Assembly (NCBI GenBank): GCA_910589415.1
Contig: OU342637.1
Location: forward strand, 30,410,162 to 30,474,161
From: Malachius bipustulatus
Taxonomy: Eukaryota > Arthropoda > Insecta > Coleoptera > Melyridae
DNA: 64,000 nucleotides
Direction: 5' to 3'
The notes below the pieces were generated by a model. That model was not told where the DNA came from and searched no databases. It worked only from the letters and a program-made list of their open reading frames with translations. This document shows, piece after piece, positions 9,772-20,567 of the stretch. Numbering within the stretch: the stretch's first letter is position 1; each line of letters opens with the position of its first letter. Both the position numbers and the translations under genes were made by a program.

Positions 9772-10413
9772 AATGAAACTGTTAAATTTTACCCAAGAAC
9801 TGATTTCTCATTGAAAATGGCAATTATTGATCAAGGTCATCGCAGGCAGAAATTTACAACTCGGTTTGTTGAACGCTTGCAAGAAGCTTTAATCATTGAT
9901 ATCTTTTCAATTCAACGTGGCCCTGTTCCATTATTCAATGGATTCGAGCTTTCTGAAAAGAAGAACTACATCCAAGTCAAATGCATCAATGAATATTCCA
10001 AGCAATGGATAATTGATGAAGTGAATAAGAAGTTGTCACATTACGGGGGAAAGTCTCTTGTCGTGGTTGAAGAAAAAACTGTTCCACAAATGCATGACCT
10101 TTACGTTGTTGTACCATTCACAGCTATGGTTGGAAGATTTCTACATGATCAAAATCTATTGACGGGAATAAAAAAATCAAATCCAAATCTAAGCAGCGCG
10201 AATGCGTGGTCTATTAGAAAAGTTATACGTGCCAGCAACGGCGGATTTGCAAAAATTGAAATGGATACTTTTTCCGTCCAGTTAATAGAGAAAATGGACT
10301 ATGAGGTATACGTAGGAATGGGCAAGGCTTATTTCTGGGACTATGAAAATAAGAAAGGACACCCTCGAATTAAAGGTGTGCATGATTTCATAACGCAGGG
10401 TATTTTTGCTTAG
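9772..10413 (+). CDS. DUF4780-like gene 2, exon 3 (main domain)
   Basis: Terminal exon after 'ttctttcag', phase 0, stop TAG. With exons 1 and 2 it gives a complete 236-aa protein. The domain begins M-A-I-I-D-Q-G-H, not the usual G-A-P-T-P-E-F, and is the most diverged of the set: N-K-K-L-S-H-Y-G-G replaces K-K-L-S-P-F-E-G, an insertion (about V-G-R-F-L-H-D-Q-N) precedes LLTGIKKS, and FWKIRKSK is replaced by W-S-I-R-K-V. The C-terminal GMGKAYFWDYENKKGHP motif is intact. Interestingly 'DQN' before LL is nearer to my memory of DUF4780 proteins elsewhere, so this copy may keep an older state. The frame is open throughout. Function unknown; likely soluble and intracellular. Confidence 0.75.
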   Translation, partial: NETVKFYPRTDFSLKMAIIDQGHRRQKFTTRFVERLQEALIIDIFSIQRGPVPLFNGFELSEKKNYIQVKCINEYSKQWIIDEVNKKLSHYGGKSLVVVEEKTVPQMHDLYVVVPFTAMVGRFLHDQNLLTGIKKSNPNLSSANAWSIRKVIRASNGGFAKIEMDTFSVQLIEKMDYEVYVGMGKAYFWDYENKKGHPRIKGVHDFITQGIFA

Positions 10414-10602
10414 CCTTACCTTTGAGTCACTTACAATAATTTATTGTCACTTAATCGGGACTATGATAATTGATGACTTATCATTTTTACACATTATGCG
10501 TAATCTCAAAATTATACTGTTTTAAAAACGAAGTGTCAAAGAAATTAATGTTATCATAGCCCCAATTACATAAATATGCTTAATGTGGCCTTATTAATAA
10601 AT
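10414..10602 (+). terminator. 3' UTR of gene 2 with poly(A) signal
   Basis: Family block 'gagtcacttacaataattta' begins about 10425. AATAAA at 10596-10601, in the context 'aataaatattttcc', lines up with the signals of genes 4 (48076-48081) and 5 (58509-58514). Confidence 0.5.
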
Positions 10603-13547
10603 ATTTTCCATTTTTAATGATTTTTTCTATTCACATCAACCTTAGAGAATAATGTATTGTTATGGTATACCGTCTTCCCCTCTTTCTCTTAAATTTATTA
10701 TTATTACTTTTATTAAAAAAAAAACTTTATAGGTACCATAAACAAAATAAAATTTTGAATAATTCTTTGAGGGCACTCTCTTCTCAGGTGGGTTCAGATC
10801 AGATAGAAAAAATCTTGCTCTAAATTTATCCTGAATCCAAATTTGAAATCTTTTTGAACAAATCGTAAAATTTATAACCTGTAACAACTTGACAGAATGT
10901 TTATTTACACAAAATTTACAAAAAAAAACCTACCTCCGAGCTCTCTGATTCCCAAAATTTAAAACTATGCTATTATAATTATTACCTAAAACCATAGAGA
11001 AAGATAATATAATAGAGTGTTCGATTACACGTTAAACTCTAGGTAACCTGCGACGGTGGCGACTACCTTGGCTACCGGAGAAATCATCGGTAAACGCGGG
11101 ACATTCAAATTTAAATTTATACCTAATTATTAATTGAAAAATTATTTTTACGGTTGAAGTGTTGCCACTTCCACAAATAAACTTCGAGGCATCAATATAA
11201 AACTTCTTTATTCTTAATAGGTACACAATATATACGACGAGTATACTAATAATTGCAACAAATGCTTTCTACAAAATTTTCCTCACACAAATACAGGCCA
11301 GTTTTCACAGAAGATTCTTTCATTTTCATAAACCGCAGTTTTCTCAACGTGGAAAGACTTTTCCAGGAAAAAGGAAAAGACATTTGCTTTGTAATAATAA
11401 TTGTTGTTAATAATTTTAATATAAAAGGCATTCCAGCCATCTGCTGGATCGTGCACCGCAGACGCCGACGCTTGGTTGAGATGCTGCAGACGTGTAGCTA
11501 CGATCCACCGAAGTGGTAGGTTACGTAACTGGGTCCTCTTCAAGAGGAAAGCAGAAAACAAAGGATCTATCTGAAAAAAATTACAAAAAACTAAATTTTT
11601 ATGATTATAATTAGTTTCGAGTGAAGCAGCAGGCGTTTTAAAGAAAAAACTCCAAGAGTCAGATTTATATACTTCTACAGAGGATTATCTCTTATTTTCA
11701 AAAATTACGAGAAAATTTACGCATCGTCTTGAGACAAAAATTAGCAACTCATGTCTTATAAACTTTTTCTTCATATTGCTTCCTTCTCTTGTAAAAAATA
11801 TGAAGACAAAGAATTCATAGACCTTCATTTGATGCTTTGACTGAGAAGGAAGAGTTTTACAGAGAAACTCCAAGAAACAAAAAATACTTATTTTATCAAA
11901 GAATGTGCCTGATGTTTTCAGAGTTTTGTGGGCAACAAAATAAGCGGTTCATTTATTTCAGGCCTGGTCACGTGAACTTCTTTACTTAATAAAATGCCCA
12001 ATAGTAATGCACCCAACTAAATAAGTATAAACAGACCGTATCACATCAGAATCTCGGCAACTCCAAAGATTTGTATTCGCTTATGTACATTCTAATAATG
12101 CAATTTTTCTTGGGCTTTATATTAATATAATTTTGATAAATCCATCGTTGTGATTAGAACTGCTTTTAAACCAGGACATAGACAGAATGTGGTTCCTAAA
12201 ACAATTTTTTTGCATTCAGAAAGAGTTTTCGATTTATTTAAAATAATTTTACTACTTACAACAACATGAAGCAGCATAGCAGTTACCTTTCAAAAAGTCA
12301 ACGCATATGCGAAAGTTGTACGCTATAACTGTTATTAATAATTGTGTAAATTATTATAAATTATATTTCTAGGTAAGTACTTTAACGGTAAAGTTTTATC
12401 TAAACTTTATTATTATAGTTTGATTAAATAAATACTCAAATTAAATAAATCAAATTTGACACAATTACAAAACTATACGTCAGATTATGTCAAACTGAGA
12501 ATTTATATCTAAAGGCAACTGCATTTTAGTTTCGAAATCGTCCGCAATGCGCAATGCGCTACCGGAATGCGCGTGAACAGTGTACCCATTTTCGTCCGTC
12601 GATCTGACGGTCTCTTTATAGTATGTTGTCTCTGCCTAAAACTAACTACATATTACATAATAAATGAAACTCTCACGGTATAATTTACAGCTCTCTCTGG
12701 ACCTCTTTCTGCGTCTTCCGCTGCTTCTCTTCACTCTCTCAAACAATTATTTTCCTCTTGTACTTTTCTCTTGTAAATTCTCTCAAACTCCTTTTCCTGA
12801 TCTTCTTATTATATATATATATATATATATCTCTCTCTCTCTATTCGTCTCTCCTTGCTTTTCTTCTCTTCTCTTTTACAAACAATTATCCAATTTCTTA
12901 AGCGGGTTTTCTCTCACAGCTTCAAAATTATTTTTCTGATCTCCGACTCTTGCTGTAGTTGCTCCTCTTCACCTCTCTCTGTTCCTATTATTGTCTTATT
13001 CTCCGATTCTTGCTGCTTCTCGTTCCTCTTACAAATGATTATTTTCACCTTTTTCTTTCTATTTTCTCCCAATCACCTCTAAATTCCAATCTCATTCATT
13101 CATTTTTCGTTGTTATCTCTTGTTATTCTCGTTAGTTCTTCAAAAAATTATTTTTCACCTTTCTTACTTTTTATGACCTTTACTCTTCCAATTCTCCTGT
13201 AACTAATTAATTTTTCCGACCGTTACTTTTTAAATTTCCTCTCCATCGTTATTATTCTCGTAGCTATCAACATTCTCCCTTTCACTTTTTTTTCAATTCC
13301 TCTCCTGATTTTTTAAAACAATCCAAAAAAATTTATTTTTGACATTTATAATAATTAATTACTAATAACTTTTTATTTGTTACAAGTCATAAATTTAATT
13401 GTCACAATATTCAAATGAGATCCAAACTTGAAATCACTGGTATTCTTTAGATGAACCCAATTTTTCATAACAGTATCTATTTATTTTCCTATTGTCGACT
13501 TTATGATTCAATATTTTCTTTCTTTTTTGTAAAAAAAATTAAATGAA
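10603..13547. other. Intergenic DNA after gene 2
   Basis: No supported gene. The GC-richer pieces at 11040-11100, 11450-11560 and 12530-12620 have no recognisable coding content. From about 12660 to 13330 the + strand is strongly pyrimidine-rich (see the microsatellite). Short frames here are low-complexity Phe/Leu/Ser peptides. Confidence 0.5.
12660..13330. repeat. Pyrimidine-rich tract with (AT)n and (CT)n core
   Basis: A long C/T-biased stretch on the + strand. At about 12811-12843 an (AT)n run passes directly into (CT)n. 'ctccgattcttgctg' and 'cgttcctcttacaaat' recur with variation, suggesting slippage-grown cryptic repeats. Confidence 0.6.
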
Positions 13548-15834
13548 AACGAAACAAATTGATATAATAATAAATTATTAATATCAATTACAGCAATCCG
13601 ATTGTAGCAAAACAATAATGCTTTCTGAACGATACACTTGACCTAACGGTATGGTGAAGACAGAGACATCGATGTTTCAATGGTTATTTATATCTCATCA
13701 GTCTGTCACATCACCACCACTAGGGAAGTGTACCGGTAGAAAGAAAATCAAAGCCTATAAGCAAATGATTTGTCGGAAACATAGTGACTTGAATACTTGC
13801 AAGGCAAATGCCATCTGACGACTGAAAAGTATACAATAACTTTCAATATGTCAATCAGAGATTCTCCCAGAGAAATCTGCAATTTTTTCACTACCAACTC
13901 TGACAATTCACTGAAAAACCAATTACAATACCTTGCGAATCTCAGTAATAAATCAGAGATGGAGCTAGTCACCAGTAAGCGCCCTCCTCCAACCTGACAG
14001 GAACTAACTACCCCTGGCATTCATGGTTGCCATGGATAAATTACTATAAAGAACAAAAATAGGAATAAACAATCAAAAGTTAAAATCAATCGTTAGCGTA
14101 AGTGAAATGTTACGTGTCAAAAACCCGAAATAATAATTTAATTCAGATTTTGATTGAATCAAAAGTCCACCAGAAAAAGAACCGTTGTAGAGCTGAAGAT
14201 GGAAGAGTAAAGAGGAATATGGAAATCAATCGTGAGAAGATCAGGATGCAGTTCATAACATTCAGATCTGACCAATGAAGTTGAAAAGCACCTAATAGAA
14301 AGGTAAAGCTACGCAATGTTAACCATTGCTGATATTATATTAAGTTGTTACATTGTAAATGTAATATTAAGTTTAAAGGTTCTTTACAAATAACTAAACT
14401 TTATGATTACCTACTTAGAATGTAAAAATATTCCAATTTTTATTTAATAAAATACTTTTAAAAAAAATTCTGTTTATTGACTTATGAAACAATAATAATT
14501 TTTAATTGACATTTGTATAGAATATAATATAATATAGAACCGGTTTGTGTACTGGCTTACAGTATGCATGGTTTGTGTGCCGGCTAAGATTAGTTCTTGC
14601 CAGGTTGGAGGAGGGCGCTATTTTGTTGCCAATTTTTTACTACAGATTAACTCCTCTCTAGTTAATTCTCTTTGCTGTGTTCCTAGAAAGGACGTAGTTT
14701 CAATGAAACAAATTGATATAATAATAAATTATTAATATCAATTAATGATGTGACAGACTGATGAAATGGAAATAACCATTGAAACATCGATGTCTCTGTC
14801 TTCACCATACTGTTAGGGCAAGTGTATCGTTCAGAAAGCATTATTGTTTTGCTACAATCGGATTGCTGTAATTGATATTAATAATTTATTATTTTATCAA
14901 TTTGTTTCATTGAAACTACGTCCTTTCTAGGAACACAGCTTAGGGAACCTGTATTACCGCTTTACTAGGGTAGCGCATTCTCATTCTCACAAAAAGTTGG
15001 GAATGTCAAATTTGACTTCATAAACGTCAGATTTTTCATGAACGTACAACTGTCTAAAAATTCACATAATTATTTGTTATTAAGTCTGCGTATTTTATAA
15101 AAATGGTAAACTTTTGATGCGTTAGAAGATGTTTTAACAATAAAAAGTGGGCTTTCCACTTGTTGGCGTTGACTTTCTTAATATTTTAAACTCCATTATT
15201 ATAGTCCTCTATCAATACCTACCTGTTACTAGGATCTTCTGAACAAAAAATGCATCCAGCCCCAGCAGACAGTTATGATTGCAGAAAATATTCGACGGAG
15301 TCCAGAATTTCCGTATTCCTGAAAGTTGGTCAGGTAGGTTTTATTACATCTTGATGAATCTTATTTTTAAGGATCAGTTATGTGTACGCTAAGATCACGC
15401 TGCCGTTCGTGTGTCTACCAAAACGTTTTTTATCAGTAACTACGTTAGATATCGAGATAAAAATTATACCTAATACTAAAGTCTATAGCTTCGTGATCCT
15501 ATAAACCCGTAATTATGTTTTTAATACCCACTGCAAAGAGGATTCCTTGAATTTTATTCGTGTTATTATTTTGTTTCATTTTTCAAACTTCGCTTTTTTC
15601 CACTTGATATCTACGCCTGTGACCAAATGTGCCAAAAATATGACATCCAGCCGTATTCAAACATATAACCGTGTTTAGTAAACGTCAAAAAGTGAATGCG
15701 CTACCCTAGTAAAACGGTAATGCAGGTTCCCTAACACAGCTTTGTGAGAAGCTCCATCTCTGATTGGTTTACTGAGATTCGCAAGGTAATTGGTTTTTCA
15801 GTGAACTGTCAGAGTTGGTAGTGAAAAAATTGGA
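13548..15834. repeat. Composite of scrambled inverted repeats
   Basis: Several arms are inverted copies of each other but out of order: about 13560-13711 with 14742-14900; about 13886-13960 with 15744-15834; 13983-14005 with 14590-14612; and a tight pair at 14678-14745 with 14872-14938. A hAT-type MITE interrupts it at 14941-15733. This looks like a foldback element rearranged by repeated internal inversion. No protein is coded. Confidence 0.6.
14941..15733. mobile_element. Non-autonomous hAT-type element, 793 bp
   Basis: Terminal inverted repeats start TAGGGAACCTGTATTACCGC and extend about 40 bp with few mismatches to the right end. A perfect 8-bp target duplication ACACAGCT flanks it (14933-14940 and 15734-15741). 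TAGGG ends plus an 8-bp duplication are the hAT pattern. There is no transposase, so it must move with help. Confidence 0.85.
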
Positions 15835-15852
15835 ATATAATCCATTTCATCC

Positions 15853-16373
15853 TGTTTGAGTGTACAAAAAATTATTATAAAAAAGGACAAGTAACATAAA
15901 TTGAATTTATTAAATGGTGTAAAAAATGTGGACTGTATGTGTGAGTTTGTTATGGCGATTCTTCGTTATTGCTGCTTATGGGCGTTAATAAATAACTTAT
16001 CACTGTTAATGGGCGACGTCCCGACAGGATGGTGCGATATCGGCCCTTGGCACTGCACTTCACTGGTGTTGGTGTAGGTAGGTACGGCCACTTCTGCTTA
16101 GCTTCGATGACGACGACAGTACGAAACGAAGAGTCAACGATATGACTCCAGCAATGGTCAACGATCGAATGTGTATTAATGTGTAGGTGTTTCTTGGCCC
16201 ACGAGGTTGGGACGGTCCATGCTTCCCTTTGTCCTACCGAGGGCTGCCGACTCCGTGTGGATGCTATTAGTCTGCTAATGTTTCTGGGAAGGGAAGGTAG
16301 TTTTGGTATAGGGAGAGGAGGTATGAGGTTTTGGTTTAAATGTGGAGCAGTATTAACACGAGGGGACGAAACA
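15853..16373 (-). repeat. Putative 3' LTR of the BEL/Pao element
   Basis: On the minus strand this follows the pol stop by about 210 nt. It starts TGTTTCGTCCCC just after a purine-rich 'ggtgggcggta' (complement of 16374-16384), a plausible polypurine tract, and ends ...CAAACA. TG...CA ends fit an LTR of 521 bp. It cannot be confirmed by pairing, because no second copy is in the window: the 5' end of the element is missing. Confidence 0.5.
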
Positions 16374-16583
16374 TACCGCCCACCAAAATGACTATGACAA
16401 TAGGTATTTTAGCATGTTAACACAAGAATCTAAGGTTCTGCCAATTACTTCCAAATAATGGATAGTGGATTAACGAATAAACGAAACAATACAAATACAA
16501 AATTAAAGGAAAATAAAATAAAATAAAACAAAATAAAGAAGTAAATTAAAATTAACCTAGTCTAAGCACCTTGCCACGGCAAA

Positions 16584-19500
16584 CTAATTATTTTGCGATG
16601 GCAAAGGATGTAGTTTAATAAGGGGGCGTTTGATCTCTCCTTGGACGGTCTTTACAGAGGCGACTCGGCATATGCCGTCTGGGCCAGGGAAAGGTTTAGT
16701 AATTCGTCCAAGTTTCCATTGAAGGGGAGGTGCCGAATCGTCCTTAATGAGAACAAGAGTGCCCACATCTTCCAGAGAGAGTGATTTATTGTGAGCCCAT
16801 TTGCTTCTTTGATAATAATTATGCAAATATTCCGCCCGCCAGCGTTTCCAAAAACTCTGTTGCATATGTTGTATCAATTGCCAGCGTGATAGTCTATTAA
16901 TGTTAAGATGAGAGAGATTTTGATCGGGCACTGCGGTTAGCGGCTCAGTAGTTAAAAAATGACCTGGAGACAAAGCGATTAGGTCATTAGGATCGTTACT
17001 CAGTGGACACAAGGGACGTGAATTCAACATCGCTTCAATCTGGGTCAAAAGCGTATATAATTCCTCATAAGTGAGAGTCTGAGTACCAATGACGCGACGC
17101 AAATGGGTCTTGACAGACTTGACCCCTGCTTCAAAAATACCTCCAAAATGAGGGCTGGAAGGGGGGTTGAAGTGCCAAGAGATAGCTTCTGTTTCAGCGA
17201 CAGCCTGCATAATTTTCAACAATTCTCGATTGGCACCCACGAAATTAGTACCACAATCACTGTAGATGTGAGAGACGCGGCCCCGTCTTGACACAAATCG
17301 ACGAAGAGCAGCCGAAAAGCAATCCGTTGTCAAATCAGAAGCCAATTCAAGATGAATTGCTCTGGTGGCTAAACATACAAAAAGGCACAAGTATGCCTTT
17401 GAAGTGCCGCTTCCACGAATTCGTTTATGGGAGATAGTGATAGGGCCAGCGTAATCAACGCCTACACAACTGAAGGGTTTGACATTGTTGACACGAACGG
17501 AGGGTAAATCACCCATTTGAGGCTCCAGGGGACGAGGATTGGTTCGAAAGCAACGATAACAATTCGATAGATAATGCCGTACTGCACGGCGACTGGATAA
17601 CACCCAAAAATTCTGTTGGAGTAAATAAATAGTGGTATTAACTCCCGGGTGCAAATTTTTGTCGTGAACTTGGCGGATAATCAGTTCAGTCAACCGATGA
17701 TTGCGCGGCAACAGGGCTGGGTGTTTGGTAGCAAACGGTAGATCGCTATGCTCAAGCCGTCCTCCCACTCTCAAAATTCCTTCCGAATCAATGAAAGGCG
17801 ACAATTTTGAAAGCCATTTGGCACAGCGCTTGTTAGAAGCTAACCGATGAATTTCTTGCGAGAACGCCTCTCGCTGAACAAGTTTTACTAGAACTAATAA
17901 TGCTTGATGAAGTTCCATTGCAGACAGCGGTCCTGAGCTCCGTTGACCCCTTCGACAATTGAATACGAATCTACGAACAAAGGCTATAACGCCCTGGATT
18001 TTACGAAGGGAGGAAAACCTATCCAACAGTCTCAACGGAAATTGCTGATCAACTTGAGCGACAAAAACATTCCTTCTTTCCTCGAGATCACATTCGGGGG
18101 AAATGGAAGGAATTCCAGAAGTTGGCCAATCGGAGGTAGGTTTCGAGAGCCAGACAGGTCCCGCCCACCAAAGCGACGATGAAAGAATCTCACTCGGGAG
18201 CATACCACGTGAGCCCAGGTCAGCGGGATTGTCAGCGGAACGAACATGGTGCCAACTGTCGGGAGGAATGTTGTCTTGAATTTGCGACACACGGTTTGCA
18301 ACGAAGGTCTTCCATTTGTGTGGGTAAGACCGTATCCATGAAAGAGCTACTGTAGAGTCGCTCCATGCAACGACTCGTTCTATTGGGACCCTTCCGCTGA
18401 ACGTCTCCAATACAAATTTAGTCAGCTTAGAGAGCAATACAGCCGCGCATAATTCTAAGCGCGGAATAGAAAGCCTTTTAACTGGTGCGACTTTGGATTT
18501 GGCGATAACAAAATGGGTGGATATTTCATTACGTGATGTAACGCATCTAAAGTAAATTACGCCTGCATAGCCTAACTCAGAAGCATCACAAAAGGCGTGT
18601 AGCTGGCATGAAACAAGATTTCTAGGGAACAACAAGCGAGGAATTCTAATCGATTCGAGGAGCGTCAACTCGTTCTTATATCTCAACCATTTGGCGCTAA
18701 CGTCGCTAGGAGGAGTTGCATCCCATTCGAGACCCAGAATCCAAAGATGCTGTATCAAATGTTTGGCAAAAAAGGTGATCGGACAAAGAAAACCAAGAGG
18801 ATCGTAAATTCGAGCGACTTCCGATAATATCGATCTTTTGGTGCAGGGAGCATCTTTCGAGCGAACCTGGAACGAAAAATTGTCCGAACTAAATTGCCAT
18901 TGCAAACCAAGTATCTTCAGCGCTGAGTCAGATTCGTCGGCAAAAGTTAAATTGTTCGATTGACGATGGTCTGGGGGTATATCATCCAGCAAACTTGGGG
19001 TATTGCTGGCCCATTTTCGCAATTCCAAGCATCCCTTCCTAAGTAATGCTACCAATTGGGACTTCATGAGTTCAGCCTCGGTTAATGAGGTAGCACCACA
19101 AACAAAATCATCGACATATAGGGAATTTCTAATTAGCTCGGCTGCAATGGGGAACTGAGCTTCATGAAGGTCCGCAAGATGCAACAAGGTACGAATCGCA
19201 AGAAAGGGTGCCGAGGAGACCCCGTACGTGATAGTATTCAATTGGAAGGTTTGAATTGGTTGAGATGGGGAGAAACGAAAGCGAATCAGCTGAAACTTAC
19301 GATGCTCCGGGCTAACCAATATTTGGCGATACATCTGACGAATATCACAAGAAAATGCAATGGGTTTGGAACGAAAATTAAGCAATAGCACGGTGAGATT
19401 CGATTGCAACTTAGGTCCAATAAGAAGAGTATCGTTAAGTGAAAGATCATTTCGATCCTTCGCGGAAGCATCAAAGACGACTCGTATCTTCGAACTAGGG

Positions 19501-20567
19501 GAGTCAGTCTTGAATATACCGTGATGGGGAATATAGTAAGCGTCGTGATGATTCTCGACATCTATCGATAATGGTGTCATATGCTTAGATTGTAAGTAAT
19601 CTGTCATGAAGTCCATGTATAAATCGCGCAACGCCGTGTCGCGAGAAAGACGGCGCTCTAGAGCAAGTAGTCGTCGATCGGCAATGGCTCTCGAGCCTTC
19701 GAAAGACGGCTGTGACTCCTTAAAGGGAAGACTGACCCCAAAACGACCTTCGGGTAAGCGAAAAACTCCCTTCTTGAACGATTCTTCGGCGATGTTATCC
19801 TCATGAGACTTATCTGGAGGTCTCATAGGAGGCTCTTCAATTTCCCAAAATCGATGAAGAGACGACTCAATAGATGATGGTGAAGTGGAAACAAAAAACG
19901 AACGAATAGCCGATGGCGGAATATCAATAGGACCTACAAGGATATAGCCAAAAATTGTTTGAATAACTGCGGGCTGACCACGGTCATTACCTGACGCATC
20001 TCTAACCAAAATAGATGGGTACAAATCTGCGCCGAGCAGCAAATCAATAGGACGAGGACGGTACCACTCTGGGTCAGCTAGAGGAGTCTCTGAAATATGC
20101 CGAACAGAGTCCGGATCAACGGGTACTCCGGGTAAACTCCCACATATTCGGGGAATCACGACGAATTCTGCTTCGAGTGAATGATTTGGTGAATAGCAAG
20201 AACGAATAGTAGCGACAGATGTGCCCTGAGATTCCGACGAGATTTGACCGAGACCCACGATAGGTATAGAAGTGCGCGAACGAGATAATGATAGGCGGGC
20301 TGCAAGTGAACCAACGATAAAAGAAGCTTGTGAGCCACTATCAATAAGTGCTCGAGCCTTATGAAAATTTCCAAAGCGATCCTGAATCTCGAGGACAACT
20401 GTAGCCAAAAGCACATGAGCACGGTGAGAATGGAGGACTCCTGCCGCGGAGGTAACGGGGGGCGACCGATTAGAATGACCGTGTGATGGCATGTGGCTAC
20501 CTGCTGCTATGTTTTTATGGGGATGTTTGACTTGATTCAAAGTACCCGCCCCTGTAGTGGTTTGCAA
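16584..20567 (-). CDS. pol: BEL/Pao retrotransposon Pol polyprotein, N-terminally truncated
   Basis: An uninterrupted 1327-codon frame. Aspartic protease: ALIDSGSQ, D76-S-G. Reverse transcriptase: catalytic D408 (CDIRQMY) and YVDD at 484-487. RNase H: DAS at D661, E705, D737 and D783. Integrase zinc finger: H968, H973, C1003, C1006. Integrase core: D1038 (GVDYAGP), D1104 (YSDCGTNF), E1146 (FEAG), then the C-terminal region usual in this family. This order, with integrase last and YVDD, is BEL/Pao. Family polyproteins normally begin with gag and a zinc knuckle, some 400-500 residues that are absent here. The first ~20 residues (through about H-P-H-K-N) are read from the 157-bp foldback repeat, so the present start is a fusion product. 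All catalytic residues look intact, yet without gag and a 5' LTR it cannot be autonomous. Confidence 0.9.
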   Translation of the reverse strand: MQTTTGAGTLNQVKHPHKNIAAGSHMPSHGHSNRSPPVTSAAGVLHSHRAHVLLATVVLEIQDRFGNFHKARALIDSGSQASFIVGSLAARLSLSRSRTSIPIVGLGQISSESQGTSVATIRSCYSPNHSLEAEFVVIPRICGSLPGVPVDPDSVRHISETPLADPEWYRPRPIDLLLGADLYPSILVRDASGNDRGQPAVIQTIFGYILVGPIDIPPSAIRSFFVSTSPSSIESSLHRFWEIEEPPMRPPDKSHEDNIAEESFKKGVFRLPEGRFGVSLPFKESQPSFEGSRAIADRRLLALERRLSRDTALRDLYMDFMTDYLQSKHMTPLSIDVENHHDAYYIPHHGIFKTDSPSSKIRVVFDASAKDRNDLSLNDTLLIGPKLQSNLTVLLLNFRSKPIAFSCDIRQMYRQILVSPEHRKFQLIRFRFSPSQPIQTFQLNTITYGVSSAPFLAIRTLLHLADLHEAQFPIAAELIRNSLYVDDFVCGATSLTEAELMKSQLVALLRKGCLELRKWASNTPSLLDDIPPDHRQSNNLTFADESDSALKILGLQWQFSSDNFSFQVRSKDAPCTKRSILSEVARIYDPLGFLCPITFFAKHLIQHLWILGLEWDATPPSDVSAKWLRYKNELTLLESIRIPRLLFPRNLVSCQLHAFCDASELGYAGVIYFRCVTSRNEISTHFVIAKSKVAPVKRLSIPRLELCAAVLLSKLTKFVLETFSGRVPIERVVAWSDSTVALSWIRSYPHKWKTFVANRVSQIQDNIPPDSWHHVRSADNPADLGSRGMLPSEILSSSLWWAGPVWLSKPTSDWPTSGIPSISPECDLEERRNVFVAQVDQQFPLRLLDRFSSLRKIQGVIAFVRRFVFNCRRGQRSSGPLSAMELHQALLVLVKLVQREAFSQEIHRLASNKRCAKWLSKLSPFIDSEGILRVGGRLEHSDLPFATKHPALLPRNHRLTELIIRQVHDKNLHPGVNTTIYLLQQNFWVLSSRRAVRHYLSNCYRCFRTNPRPLEPQMGDLPSVRVNNVKPFSCVGVDYAGPITISHKRIRGSGTSKAYLCLFVCLATRAIHLELASDLTTDCFSAALRRFVSRRGRVSHIYSDCGTNFVGANRELLKIMQAVAETEAISWHFNPPSSPHFGGIFEAGVKSVKTHLRRVIGTQTLTYEELYTLLTQIEAMLNSRPLCPLSNDPNDLIALSPGHFLTTEPLTAVPDQNLSHLNINRLSRWQLIQHMQQSFWKRWRAEYLHNYYQRSKWAHNKSLSLEDVGTLVLIKDDSAPPLQWKLGRITKPFPGPDGICRVASVKTVQGEIKRPLIKLHPLPSQNN

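Noticed and set aside
12664..13082. Two frames of 75-91 codons rich in Ser, Phe and Leu
   Set aside because: Pyrimidine-rich repeat tract; the composition alone explains the open frames.
14745..14790. 'ctgatgaaatgg' as a further hammerhead core
   Set aside because: No stem II, no GAAA at the right spacing and no pairing for stem I.
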